Shown: positions 10,250 to 19,057, counted from the stretch's first letter. The stretch is 64,000 bases of DNA from Rhizobium oryzicola (GCF_030504645.1 NZ_JAUKWQ010000014.1:62001-126000); one strand, 5' to 3'. Notes: generated from the letters alone by a model not told the origin. Numbers and translations are program-made.

Positions 10250-10477
10250 ATTTCGATCTTTCCATATAATGATCAGATCCTTGTAAGGTTTTACTCCTCT
10301 TTTGCCTGAATTGATTGTGAAGAATTTATGACATACGCTTCATGAGAATCAGTTCCGCAACGCTATCCGTGGTTGAACTGGGGGCAAGCATCAGTCTGTT
10401 GTCAGAGAGGAGGACGTCAGGTTGTATCGCTACTGTCGGCGTTGGCTTCACTTTTCTCCTCATGGTTTCATTCGTTC

Positions 10478-11134
10478 ATGATCATCAGTATCGCCAATAT
10501 CAAGGGTGGTTCCGGCAAGACGACCAGTTCGGCTTTACTGGTGTCCGGCCTGCTGCAGCAGGGACATAAAGTTGCCACGCTGGATTGCGACCCCCTTTCG
10601 CCTTTTCATGACTGGATGTCGGAAGTTGCAGGCAAGACAAATTTAAGTGCCCGGGCGACAAAGACAGCCGATATCCCGCGTCATCTGGAAAGCTTCCGCA
10701 ACAAGGCAGATTACATCGTGGTGGATCTTTCTGCGGCATCCGATGCAACGAATGCACTGACCTTTGCACTCTCCGATTTCGTACTCGTGCCTATGCAAGG
10801 GTCCGCTGTCGATGCACGCGGTGCGCTGCACACTCTTCAGCTGCTTCAGCTGGTGGGGGAAAACCGGCGGGCACCCATAAGTTCGGCTGTCGTGCTGACG
10901 CGGCTGAACCCGATGGTACTGACCCATTCAGCCCGGCATGTTGGCGCCGTGCTCTCCGAACGGCACATTCCGCTGCTCGATGCGGCAATCCTGGAGCGCA
11001 GCGCCTATCGCGACATGTTCATCACCATGTCCTCGCTCTTCCGGAGCGAAAACCGGAAGATCCATAATTTGCAAAAGGCGAGAAACGATATCCTCTGCCT
11101 AACGGAAGCGGTCAAGCGGCGGCTCACGCATTGA
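10478..11134 (+). CDS. Orphan ParA/MinD-family ATPase (VirC1-like)
   Basis: Deviant Walker-A P-loop ATPase, 218 aa. IANIKGGSGKTTSSALLVSG carries the signature lysine of the ParA/MinD class, DCDPLSPFHDW stands in the usual DxDPQ region, and IVVDLSAASDATN is the Walker B region. No ParB/RepB gene is adjacent, so it is not part of a normal partition pair. Its size and the DxDP..P...W pattern resemble VirC1/TraE-type ParA proteins of agrobacteria. ATG 10478 was chosen because it begins directly at the first beta strand, although no clear ribosome-binding site precedes it. Confidence 0.82.
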   Translation: MIISIANIKGGSGKTTSSALLVSGLLQQGHKVATLDCDPLSPFHDWMSEVAGKTNLSARATKTADIPRHLESFRNKADYIVVDLSAASDATNALTFALSDFVLVPMQGSAVDARGALHTLQLLQLVGENRRAPISSAVVLTRLNPMVLTHSARHVGAVLSERHIPLLDAAILERSAYRDMFITMSSLFRSENRKIHNLQKARNDILCLTEAVKRRLTH

Positions 11135-11156
11135 AGACATACCGGTAAGTGCGGCG

Positions 11157-11657
11157 TTACCGCCACTCATGCAGCTCGGCACCCATCAGCGGACGGGTTT
11201 GCGCCAGCGGTATCGTGTCTGAAACATGTTCGGCGTAGGCCGCTGCATCGGCTCTATCGTTGAAACCGATAAAGATCATGGAGAGTGAACGCGCCCTGGG
11301 TGCGCCTTTCTTGCGATAGGCAAAACGCACCGCGCAGCAGGGATAGGTTTCATCCAACACGGTGCCAGCGGGCAGATCATCCGATAACGCGAGAAACTCG
11401 CCGAGGCCGAAGAAACGATCGATCGCGGCAAAGGCTGCGGCCTGCGTGATCTGGCGGTTTTCCGTGGCACTCGGCGCGCGGCCCCAGAACAGACTGTCGG
11501 TGACGCCCTTGGCCCGCTTCATCTCATAGACGACCATGCCACCCGAGGCCGCCAGTTCCAGATGCACGTCAAAGGTCTGGAAGCGTTCCGGCTGGCGATC
11601 AAGCTCGGTCAGTATGTCTCGCAGTTCGGCAATCAGATCGGCATAGAAGGCAGGCAT
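11157..11657 (-). CDS. Conserved-looking hypothetical protein, 166 aa
   Basis: No family recognised. The product (MPAFYADLIAELRDILTEL... to ...GAELHEWR) is soluble, lacks a signal peptide, and has a helical N-terminus followed by alternating beta-like and Ala-rich helical segments. Codon use matches the neighbours, which supports a real gene. ATG 11657 is the most natural start; the open frame extends to 11723. It is convergent with the ParA gene and lies downstream of the OLD gene on the same strand, 77 bp apart. Confidence 0.6.
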   Translation of the reverse strand: MPAFYADLIAELRDILTELDRQPERFQTFDVHLELAASGGMVVYEMKRAKGVTDSLFWGRAPSATENRQITQAAAFAAIDRFFGLGEFLALSDDLPAGTVLDETYPCCAVRFAYRKKGAPRARSLSMIFIGFNDRADAAAYAEHVSDTIPLAQTRPLMGAELHEWR

Positions 11658-11734
11658 GGGAGGGCTCGGCGTTGTTCGGATGGGGCGCGTGTAGCATGGG
11701 AAGCGGGCGGGAAGATATGTCAAAATAAGAAGAA

Positions 11735-13399
11735 CTATACTTCCAGATATCGCATGCCAGCGCGTTCACTATCCAGAAGCCACTTCGAAATTTGTCTTAT
11801 CAAATACCACACATCATCGTCTGCAGGATAAATGTAGTCACTGCTCTCAGGATCAGAGCCCAGCTTTGCGAATATGCTCGCGAGCCACTCCTCCTTCCTC
11901 GATGCTACCCCTAGTGCTCTCAGCCAACTTTCGAGTTGTCCTCCCCTTACCGTGAAAAGGCCATAGCGCTCCATCTGATCGAAAAATTCCTTTGCAGACG
12001 CAAACTCGTGCCCCACAAGAGCGCGTATGCCACCAGATGTCTCATATTTGTGTGCCGATTTCTCAAGAGAAGATCTAACCTTACGGCGGAATTCCAATTG
12101 TGAGGTCCTCATGTCGTAAGGAATGCCGGAGCCCGCTAAATATTTCTGTCCCACCCTTCCATCCTCTTTGACCCAATCTACGTCCAGGATCATAGCTGTA
12201 GGGATACCGATCTGTCGCAGAATGCGCACGATATGCGGGGCCTGCTGTTTGTTATGTGCGTTGAGAAAGGAGGCATGCCTTATGCCGCCAATATCATAGG
12301 TATTTATTCGATTATTGATCTCTTCGTAAAAAGCTCGGTCAGAGTCACCTTCAACAACGACAGCACTCTCGAAAAATAGTGCTTCGAGAACGCCGATTGA
12401 CTTCAGCAACGGATCGTTCATTAAAATACGCAGCTGCGAAGCAGGTAGATGTCGAGCGGTGGCTTTTTGCGCCTTATGGGTCAAACGCACTATATCAATA
12501 GGCACGCCCACAGATATACAACCCATAAGGAAATGTGGGCTGTGCGTCGATACAAAGAGCTGTTTTTTATTTGACAAATTTCGAGCTATTGCTCGTCCTA
12601 GCAAATAGGCAAGAGAAGGATGTAGAAATGCCTCTGGCTCATCGATGATTAATATGTCGTGATGTCCAGCCAACACTTCGCACAGAATACCAATAAATGC
12701 TTTTGTTCCATCAGAGGCCTTCTCCACATGCAAGCAGTTACTGAAAAAATGGATCGAGTCGGGTCCGAATGACCGGCTTAGCATGTCGTCGGGGTAGGTA
12801 TTGGCTAGTGCATATCTGAACGCTGACATCATTGTTGGGTCAATAACTAGGTATTGACCGAATGCTTCATATACCAGTTCTGATACCTTTTTCCTCAACT
12901 GATCATCGAGGAACAAAGCTGCAATTGTTGAATAGGGCCTTTCTGCCAAATTTTGAGCGCCGCCAGAGCCTATCATTCCAAGCCTATTCTGGCCGTCCAG
13001 ATTTAAGACAAAATGGCGTATAAATGATTGGTATACATACTGACTCTGCTTTCCCGCATTGGTGTGTATGCTTTGCCTCAAGTGTTGATAATTGACTTCT
13101 TGTCTATCGCCTCTCCATCCGAGGATTTTGTTTCCAGGTTGACTGACAGGAAGTTCCGAAAAACTGAGGTCTTCAAGCTTTTTATCAATTTCCGCGTGAT
13201 CAAACCTGGAATGGATAATGTCATCAAAAATAAAACGAACGGAATGATCGCCGCGCAAACTTTGGTTGATTTCTCTGAGCGCAGCACTCTTCCCTCCGTT
13301 ATTGGGTCCAATGAATATTGTTATGTTATTTGCGTTCAATGTTAGAGGCTGCCCGTTATATTCAGAGCCTGCCTTAAAATTCAGCGTATCTATTTTCAT
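11735..13399 (-). CDS. OLD-family ATPase/TOPRIM nuclease, probable defence or DNA-processing protein
   Basis: The 554-aa product starts with an SMC/ABC-like ATPase domain: Walker A GPNNGGKS (residues 31-38), signature-like SDGTK (229-233), Walker B ILIIDEPEAFLHPSL (about 249-263) and switch histidine VSTHSPHF. A TOPRIM-like domain follows, with AVVVEGDSDRAFYEEI (about 346-361) and ILDVDW (404-409). This order is that of OLD (overcoming lysogenisation defect) nucleases. No UvrD-like helicase gene is adjacent, so it is not a Gabija pair; it appears to be a stand-alone class 1 type. The gene is clearly more AT-rich than its surroundings, suggesting acquisition. Substrate and role are not shown. 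Confidence 0.83.
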   Translation of the reverse strand: MKIDTLNFKAGSEYNGQPLTLNANNITIFIGPNNGGKSAALREINQSLRGDHSVRFIFDDIIHSRFDHAEIDKKLEDLSFSELPVSQPGNKILGWRGDRQEVNYQHLRQSIHTNAGKQSQYVYQSFIRHFVLNLDGQNRLGMIGSGGAQNLAERPYSTIAALFLDDQLRKKVSELVYEAFGQYLVIDPTMMSAFRYALANTYPDDMLSRSFGPDSIHFFSNCLHVEKASDGTKAFIGILCEVLAGHHDILIIDEPEAFLHPSLAYLLGRAIARNLSNKKQLFVSTHSPHFLMGCISVGVPIDIVRLTHKAQKATARHLPASQLRILMNDPLLKSIGVLEALFFESAVVVEGDSDRAFYEEINNRINTYDIGGIRHASFLNAHNKQQAPHIVRILRQIGIPTAMILDVDWVKEDGRVGQKYLAGSGIPYDMRTSQLEFRRKVRSSLEKSAHKYETSGGIRALVGHEFASAKEFFDQMERYGLFTVRGGQLESWLRALGVASRKEEWLASIFAKLGSDPESSDYIYPADDDVWYLIRQISKWLLDSERAGMRYLEV

Positions 13400-13507
13400 A
13401 ATTTGCCCACAACCTTGAACGTGAATTGATTACAATCCACCTTTTTTGGGTTGTCCACCCTCGTGGGACTTAACGGGGCTAAAGGTCCCATTGAAGCTTC
13501 ATCTAAC

Positions 13508-13538
13508 CAAAAACCCCGCCGGATCGCTCCAGCGGGGT
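13508..13538 (-). terminator. Rho-independent terminator of the polyamine genes
   Basis: Read on the minus strand: a 7-bp stem ACCCCGC / GCGGGGT (13532-13538 and 13513-13519) is followed by a T run (AAAAA on the plus strand at 13509-13513). It lies just beyond the stop of the carboxyspermidine dehydrogenase gene and points away from it. Confidence 0.8.
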
Positions 13539-13566
13539 CATATCTCTCACCAGTCGCGAACGCAGA

Positions 13567-14805
13567 TCAGAACTCGACAGGACGATCGCCGTCTTCGTCC
13601 TGGATGCGGGTCGGAAGACCGATCTTGTTCAAGAGGTTGATGAACGGCTTGGGTGGCAGTTCTTCCACATTCGCCATCTTCTTCACATCCCATTCGCCTG
13701 TGGCGACCAGCATGGCGGCTGCGACCGGGGGAACGCCGGCGGTATAGGAAATGCCCTGGCTGCCCACTTCGTTATAGGCGTCCTTGTGGTCGGCGACGTT
13801 GTAGATGAAGACGGTCTTTTCCTTGCCGTCCTTGAAACCCTTCACATAGTCGCCGATGCAGGTCTTGCCTTCGTAATTCGGGGCCAGTGATGCCGGGTCC
13901 GGCAGGCAGGCCTTGACCACCTTCAGCGGCACGACTTCGGAGCCATCGGCCAGCTTGACCGGCTGTTCGGACAAGAGGCCGATCGACTTCAGCACGGTGA
14001 AGACGTTGATGTAGTGGTCACCAAAGCCCATCCAGAAGCGCACATCGGCGCCATCCATGTTCTTCGACAGCGAGTGAACTTCGTCATGGCCGCAGAGATA
14101 GGCCTTGCGCTTGCCCACGACCGGCAGGTCATATTCCTTGCCGATCTCGAACATCTTGTTTACCTGCCACTGGTTGTTCTGCCAGGAGTAGACGACGCCG
14201 GTGAATTCGCGGAAATTGATTTCCGGGTCGAAGTTCGTGGCGAAATATTTTCCGTGGCTGCCGGCATTGATGTCGACGATATCGACATCCGTCACCTTGT
14301 CCAGGTACTCATCCTTGGCGAGACGCGCATAGGCGTTGACGACGCCCGGATCGAAGCCTGCGCCGAGGATGGCGGTAATGCCCTTTTCCTCGCATTCGGC
14401 GGCACGCTTCCACTCGTAGTTTCCGTACCACGGCGGGGTCTCGCAGATCTTGTTCGGCTCTTCGTGGATGGCGGTGTCGATATAGGCAACGCCGGTATCC
14501 ATGCAGGCGCGCAGCACCGACATGTTGAGGAAAGCCGTGCCGACATTGATGACGATCTCGGTGCCGAGCTTCTTGATCAGCGCCTTGGTGGCCTCGATGT
14601 CGAGCGCGTCGAGCGCATGCGCTTCCAGCACGCCCGGCTGCTTCATCGCCTTCTTTTCATGCACCGAGGCGATGATCGCATCGCACTTGGCCTTGGTGCG
14701 CGAGGCGATATGGATATCGCCCAGCACGTCATTGTTCTGGGCGCATTTATGCGCCACGACCTGGGCGACGCCACCGGCGCCGATGATGAGCACGTTCTTC
14801 TTCAT
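13567..14805 (-). CDS. Carboxynorspermidine/carboxyspermidine dehydrogenase (saccharopine dehydrogenase family)
   Basis: NADPH-dependent enzyme that condenses a diamine (putrescine or diaminopropane) with aspartate semialdehyde to a carboxy-polyamine. The 412-aa product begins with the Rossmann motif KKNVLIIGAGGVAQVVAHKC and has the family stretches GTAFLNMSVLRACMDTGVAY, ILGAGFDPGVVNAYA and DINAGSHGKYFATNFDPEIN. These distinguish carboxyspermidine dehydrogenases from lysine-pathway saccharopine dehydrogenases. The matching decarboxylase lies 42 bp upstream on the same strand. This pathway is known to make spermidine in Agrobacterium and relatives. Confidence 0.9.
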   Translation of the reverse strand: MKKNVLIIGAGGVAQVVAHKCAQNNDVLGDIHIASRTKAKCDAIIASVHEKKAMKQPGVLEAHALDALDIEATKALIKKLGTEIVINVGTAFLNMSVLRACMDTGVAYIDTAIHEEPNKICETPPWYGNYEWKRAAECEEKGITAILGAGFDPGVVNAYARLAKDEYLDKVTDVDIVDINAGSHGKYFATNFDPEINFREFTGVVYSWQNNQWQVNKMFEIGKEYDLPVVGKRKAYLCGHDEVHSLSKNMDGADVRFWMGFGDHYINVFTVLKSIGLLSEQPVKLADGSEVVPLKVVKACLPDPASLAPNYEGKTCIGDYVKGFKDGKEKTVFIYNVADHKDAYNEVGSQGISYTAGVPPVAAAMLVATGEWDVKKMANVEELPPKPFINLLNKIGLPTRIQDEDGDRPVEF

Positions 14806-14847
14806 GATGAGGACTTAACTCCTTGCGTCCAATCGTCAGATGCCTTT

Positions 14848-15951
14848 TCAGGAAAGGCTTTGTTCGTAGTCCGTGTAGGAAAATTCGCGGACCGTTCTGA
14901 TGCTGCCATCCAGTTCCCGGATGGCGATTGCCGGCATTTTCACGCCGTTGAACCAGTTCTTCTTGACCATCGTATAACCGGCCGCATCCTGTACCGAGAT
15001 GCGGTCGCCGACTTTAAGTTCACTGGGGAAGTCGAATTCGCCGAAGATATCTCCGGCAAGACAGGATTTGCCGCAGATCATATAGCGGTTTGGCCCTGCA
15101 TTCGGGGCGATCTTCGCATTTTCGCGATAGATCAGGAGATCGAGCATATGTGCTTCGATGGATGAATCGACGATGGCAAGGTTCTTGCCGTTGTAGAGCG
15201 TGTCGAGCACCGTCACTTCCAGCGTCGTGGACTTGGTGATCGAGGCCTCGCCCGGCTCCAGATAGACCTGAACGCCATATTCGCCGGAAAAACGCTTCAG
15301 CCGCTCGGCAAACTTTGCCAGCGGATAGTTCTCGCCGGTAAAGTGGATGCCGCCGCCGAGGCTGACCCATTCCGCACGCTTCAGGAGCGAGCCGAATTTC
15401 TGCTCGATGTCACCCAGCATGCGGTCGAACAGGTCGAAATCGCCGTTCTCGCAGTTGTTGTGGATCATGAAGCCGGTGATCAGATCCATCACCGGCTCGA
15501 CCTGCTTCACATCCCATTCGCCAAGGCGCGAGAAGGGGCGGGCGGGATCCGCGAGGTCGAAGCTGGAGGAGGAGACACCGGGGTTGAGGCGCACGCCGCG
15601 CGTGATGCCGGCGGATTGATCGGCAAAGCGTGTGAGCTGACCTACGGTGTTGAAGATGATCTTGTCGGCATGGGAGACGACCTCGTCGATCTCGTGATCC
15701 GCATAGGCGACGCTGTAGGCATGCGTTTCCTTGCCGAACTTTTCGCGGCCCAGACGCACCTCGTTCAGCGAGGAGGAGGTCGTGCCATCCATGTAGTCGC
15801 GCATGAAGTCGAAGACCGACCAAGTGGCAAAGCACTTCAGGGCCAGCAGAGCCTTCGCGCCTGACAGCTGGCGCAGTTCGGCAATCTTCTCCATGTTCTG
15901 GAGCAGCTTGGACTTGTCGATCAAATAATAGGGGGTTTGGATCAAGGCCAT
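14848..15951 (-). CDS. nspC: Carboxynorspermidine/carboxyspermidine decarboxylase
   Basis: PLP-dependent, alanine-racemase-fold decarboxylase that removes the carboxyl group from carboxy(nor)spermidine to give (nor)spermidine; in this family most likely spermidine. The 367-aa product starts MALIQTPYYLIDKSKLLQNM; the PLP lysine is in AKALLALKCFATW, and the family features GVRLNPGVSSS, HNNCEN, SLGGGIHFTGENYP and YLEPGEA follow. ATG 15951 is chosen because AAGGAT sits just upstream and family proteins start here; the open frame to 16233 is an unsupported extension. Probably cotranscribed with the dehydrogenase. Confidence 0.91.
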   Translation of the reverse strand: MALIQTPYYLIDKSKLLQNMEKIAELRQLSGAKALLALKCFATWSVFDFMRDYMDGTTSSSLNEVRLGREKFGKETHAYSVAYADHEIDEVVSHADKIIFNTVGQLTRFADQSAGITRGVRLNPGVSSSSFDLADPARPFSRLGEWDVKQVEPVMDLITGFMIHNNCENGDFDLFDRMLGDIEQKFGSLLKRAEWVSLGGGIHFTGENYPLAKFAERLKRFSGEYGVQVYLEPGEASITKSTTLEVTVLDTLYNGKNLAIVDSSIEAHMLDLLIYRENAKIAPNAGPNRYMICGKSCLAGDIFGEFDFPSELKVGDRISVQDAAGYTMVKKNWFNGVKMPAIAIRELDGSIRTVREFSYTDYEQSLS

Positions 15952-16247
15952 ATCCTTCGTGAACCCAGCCGTTTCCGGCGGAAGTGAACGGGACGCCCCG
16001 AATGCGTCGAGGGGGGCATATGCAAAAGGGGGGCAGAAGGCAAGAGGCAGCGTGCGTCGTTTGCCCGATATTCGGCCTTCATCCCGATTTGCAACGTCAT
16101 AAACCGCGCTCTGCAGGCTATTATGACAAAACTTTGCCAAGGCGGCAAAATGCGGACAATTCGGTGCGTATCTAATGGTCCGGAAACATTTAGTAATTTG
16201 TAAGACGGTATTGTTATCGCAAGTGGCTGCCATCTTCCGGACTTACT

Positions 16248-17438
16248 ATGAAACTTGATCTTGCGACGGTTCTCGTCTTGCATCCTCTTTCACTGGTCAT
16301 GGGATCAGTGTGCTTTCTCTATGCGATGTCCCAGTCACGCCACCACCGCGGGCTGGGCAAAATGGCGATCGCCTTCCTATTGCTGGGCGGGGGATCGGTT
16401 CTGGCCGCACTGGGCGAAAATCAGGCGCTGCCTTATGCCTTCTGGACCTTCACCAGTTTTGCACTCGGTCCGATCGCTTACTGCCTGTTTTGGGTCGGCC
16501 TGCGTAATCTGGTGCACGAGCAGCCTATGCAGCGCTCGCTCTGGGTCTTCCTCATTCCGGCGTCCTTGATCGTGGCTGCCTTGGTAACGGGCTTCCATCT
16601 GTCGAATAGCCCGCGCGCGACCATCTTCCTACTCACGATGGCGGCCTTTGCCATCGCCGGAGCTTGGCTTGTTTTTTCCGACCCCTTGCAGGAACGGCTT
16701 GTCAGCCGTCATGCTTTGTCGGGCGTGCTGTGTGCCAAGGCGTTGACGGCTTGTGCCATCCTCGTCAGCATTGACTTTCCAGACATCGCCGCGATTTCGC
16801 CTGCAGCTGCCTTTTGCGTGCTCGTGCTTTGCCAATACGGCATCGCGATGTTCGTGCTGATTTTCGTGCAGGAACGTGTCGAAAGCAGGCTCGTAAAACT
16901 CACCGAGACAGATACGCTGACGGGTATCCGCAATCGCCATTGGCTGCATGATCATTTGCCGCAAACGATTGCGCCCGGCGACGTGTATATTGCCGTCGAT
17001 ATCGATTTTTTCAAGCGCGTCAACGATGTGCACGGCCACTCGGCCGGAGATCAGGTTCTCGTCGCTACGGCACAGCGCATGGCAAGGATCCTCGGCGAGG
17101 GCGCTTTACTGGCGCGCATGGGTGGGGAAGAATTCGGCCTGTTTGAGCGCGCTTGTGGAGCAGCAAAGGCGCTGGCAATGGCTGAATCGCTGCGGCTGTG
17201 CGTCCAGTCTCTGGCTATCCGATATCAGGAGACGTTCATTCCGGTGACGATCAGCGTCGGTGTGGCCGTGGCACAAGAAAGCATGACCCCGGCACTGCTG
17301 ATGCGCCGTGCGGACGAAGCCCTTTATGACGCAAAGCATCAGGGCCGCAACCGTGTGAACGTCTGGGCAGAAAAACCGGTCGCGGAGAATACAGACGTCC
17401 TCCAGAGCGAACACGTCACGCGTTACGCCGCTTCTTAG
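16248..17438 (+). CDS. Membrane GGDEF diguanylate cyclase
   Basis: Predicted c-di-GMP synthase of 396 aa. The N-terminal half (about residues 5-210) holds roughly six or seven hydrophobic segments and no recognised sensor family. The GGDEF domain follows from about 220: DTLTGIRNRHWL, metal-binding DIDFFKRVNDVHGHSAGDQV, and the active-site loop MGGEEF (GGEEF at 292-296). The RxxD inhibitory site expected five residues before the loop is absent (GEGA at 283-286), so product inhibition is probably weak. It is transcribed alone, divergent from nspC across a 296-bp gap with no clear site. Confidence 0.88.
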   Translation: MKLDLATVLVLHPLSLVMGSVCFLYAMSQSRHHRGLGKMAIAFLLLGGGSVLAALGENQALPYAFWTFTSFALGPIAYCLFWVGLRNLVHEQPMQRSLWVFLIPASLIVAALVTGFHLSNSPRATIFLLTMAAFAIAGAWLVFSDPLQERLVSRHALSGVLCAKALTACAILVSIDFPDIAAISPAAAFCVLVLCQYGIAMFVLIFVQERVESRLVKLTETDTLTGIRNRHWLHDHLPQTIAPGDVYIAVDIDFFKRVNDVHGHSAGDQVLVATAQRMARILGEGALLARMGGEEFGLFERACGAAKALAMAESLRLCVQSLAIRYQETFIPVTISVGVAVAQESMTPALLMRRADEALYDAKHQGRNRVNVWAEKPVAENTDVLQSEHVTRYAAS

Positions 17439-17558
17439 CCAAGAAACGCTGTAGGTCCAGGACGGTAAGGCAGCCATTTCGGCTTGCCATATCGGCCCGA
17501 ATTTGCTTCCGCTCTTACTGAGATTTAACGCAAGGATCGGGCGGAGTTCGCGTCTTCC

Positions 17559-18740
17559 ATGTTTAGAGACTTTTCCGGCCAGGCCATGTTCATGGGCCTG
17601 CTGATTGCCTTTGTCGGTTTCGTTAGTTCCTTTGCCGTCATCATGCAAGGCTTGACGGCCATGGGGGCCTCACCACCCCAGGTGGCTTCCGCGTTGTTGG
17701 CGCTTTCGCTGCTGATGGGAATACTCGGGATCATTCTACCAGTGTGGAAACGCATGCCGATCAGCGTTGCCTGGTCTACCCCGGGCGCGGCCATGATCGC
17801 CAGTATCGGTATCATTGACGGGGGCTTTCCGGCTGCGGTCGGCGCTTTCATCATCGCCGGCGTGCTGATCTTTCTAGCGGGGTTGTTTTCTCCGCTTGGC
17901 CGCGCCATCCGGATGATTCCAGCGCCAATTGCCAACGCCATGCTGGCCGGCATCCTCGTTAGCCTGTGCCTCGCTCCGGTCAAGGCTGTGGCTTTTAATC
18001 CATGGCTCGGTCTACCTATCGTAGCGACCTGGATGATCGTGATTGTCTTTCGTCGGCTATGGGCCGTGCCTGCGGCCTTGGCCGCGTTCGCAGCTGTCCT
18101 GGTCTTCGGCGTGGAACTGCCCTCAGATGTGTTCTCACGTCTGGGCGCCGCGATCCATCCAGACCTGTCGCTGGTCACGCCGGTCTTTACCCTGCATGGG
18201 TTCATCTCGGTGGCCATTCCGCTCTTTATCGTGACCATGGCATCGCAGAACATTCCGGGCATCGCAATCCTCAAGGTAAACGGCTACGAGCCTTCTCCAA
18301 GCCTGTTGTTCATGGCCACAGGCCTGTTCTCAGTCGCCGGAGCGCTGGCAGGCGCCGTACCGGTCAACATGGCGGCCATCACCGCGGCCATGTGCGCCAG
18401 CGAGGAGGCGCATGCCGATCCGAAGCGGCGTTACTGGGCCGCGATCATCGGCGGGTTCGGTTATATACTGCTCGGGCTGCTGGCCTCCGCCATCATCGCC
18501 TTCGTTGCCTTGTCGCCGCCGATCCTGTTGCAGGCCGTGGCCGGACTGGCACTGGTCGGCGCCTTTTCCAATGCGGCACAAGCCGCATTTCGGGATGCCG
18601 AGAGCCGTGAAGCTGCGGCGATCACCTTTCTCGTCACAGCATCCGGCACCACTTTTGCCGGAGTTTCCGGCGCCTTCTGGGGGCTGCTGGCAGGTGCGGC
18701 GATGCTGGGGTTTAAGCACTATGTCAAGCCGCTGGGTTGA
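17559..18740 (+). CDS. benE: BenE-family benzoate/H+ symporter-like membrane protein
   Basis: Integral membrane transporter of 393 aa with about 11-12 hydrophobic segments. Family features are visible: the conserved stretch ISVAWSTPGAAMIAS in the first repeat, IPAPIANAMLAGIL, VTMASQNIPGIAILKVNGY and GAVPVNMAAITAAMCASEEAHADP. BenE proteins are annotated as benzoate transporters. No benzoate catabolic gene is nearby, so the substrate is uncertain. Codons match the neighbours. The leuA control region follows directly after its stop. Confidence 0.87.
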   Translation: MFRDFSGQAMFMGLLIAFVGFVSSFAVIMQGLTAMGASPPQVASALLALSLLMGILGIILPVWKRMPISVAWSTPGAAMIASIGIIDGGFPAAVGAFIIAGVLIFLAGLFSPLGRAIRMIPAPIANAMLAGILVSLCLAPVKAVAFNPWLGLPIVATWMIVIVFRRLWAVPAALAAFAAVLVFGVELPSDVFSRLGAAIHPDLSLVTPVFTLHGFISVAIPLFIVTMASQNIPGIAILKVNGYEPSPSLLFMATGLFSVAGALAGAVPVNMAAITAAMCASEEAHADPKRRYWAAIIGGFGYILLGLLASAIIAFVALSPPILLQAVAGLALVGAFSNAAQAAFRDAESREAAAITFLVTASGTTFAGVSGAFWGLLAGAAMLGFKHYVKPLG

Positions 18741-18746
18741 TGACGC

Positions 18747-18775
18747 TTGTCAGCTGCCGATTCGCTGGCTATAGA
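18747..18775 (+). promoter_or_regulatory. Sigma-70-type promoter of the leuA leader
   Basis: TTGTCA (18747-18752), a 17-bp spacer, then TATAGA (18770-18775). The expected transcription start falls about 7 bases downstream, at or very near ATG 18782, so the leader peptide would be translated from a leaderless or nearly leaderless mRNA. Confidence 0.6.
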
Positions 18776-18781
18776 AACAGA

Positions 18782-18898
18782 ATGATCGAAGCGATGATTT
18801 CCATGTCTGAAATCTCTGCCGCCCGCCGCATCCGCGCTGGCGCGCTTCCGCTTGCTTCGCTTCTTCTTGGCCTTATCGGCGGTTGCCGGGTCCGTTGA
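18782..18898 (+). CDS. leuL: Leucine-rich leader peptide of leuA
   Basis: A 38-codon ORF between the promoter and leuA. Its second half holds LPLASLLLGL, with six leucines all written CTT. Such a run of one codon just before a set of alternative hairpins is the classic mark of attenuation by ribosome stalling. The ORF begins where transcription should start, as is known for the rhizobial trpL leader. Internal ATGs at 18794 and 18803 are other possible starts, and no good ribosome-binding site precedes any of them. I inferred the name from position and content. Confidence 0.6.
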   Translation: MIEAMISMSEISAARRIRAGALPLASLLLGLIGGCRVR

Positions 18899-18941
18899 GG
18901 AGCGCCCGGCGGCCGAACGAGCCTGCCGGCTAGAGCTCCTC
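18885..18941 (+). promoter_or_regulatory. Mutually exclusive hairpins of the leuA attenuator
   Basis: GCCGGG (18885-18890) can pair with CCCGGC (18905-18910), a hairpin spanning the leader stop codon. GAGGAGC (18897-18903) can instead pair with GCTCCTC (18935-18941). The two overlap and cannot form together, as expected for ribosome-controlled switching. Neither is followed by a T run, so the actual terminator, if any, is not clear. Confidence 0.45.
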
Positions 18942-19057
18942 GCACAAGAACCCCAGGAATGAACCGACCTTGAACAATGAGGTCTTGTCCGTTCGTCATG
19001 GTGTTGTCATAGCCCGAGGGCAGGAACACGCGACGCGGACGTGAAGGAGACGACAAG

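Noticed and set aside
10342-10569. 75-codon frame overlapping the ParA start
   Set aside because: It overlaps the ParA P-loop coding sequence in another frame and has no family features.
11735-13399. Gabija GajA of a GajAB pair
   Set aside because: No UvrD-like helicase gene lies on either side; neighbours are a small hypothetical gene and the polyamine genes.
14014-15165. 383-codon plus-strand frame across the polyamine genes
   Set aside because: Antisense to two enzymes with clear active-site motifs; no domain and no ribosome-binding site.
15969-15991. Small hairpin upstream of nspC as a riboswitch
   Set aside because: Only short interrupted stems (CCGTT/AACGG, TTCC/GGAA); no match to a riboswitch class I know.
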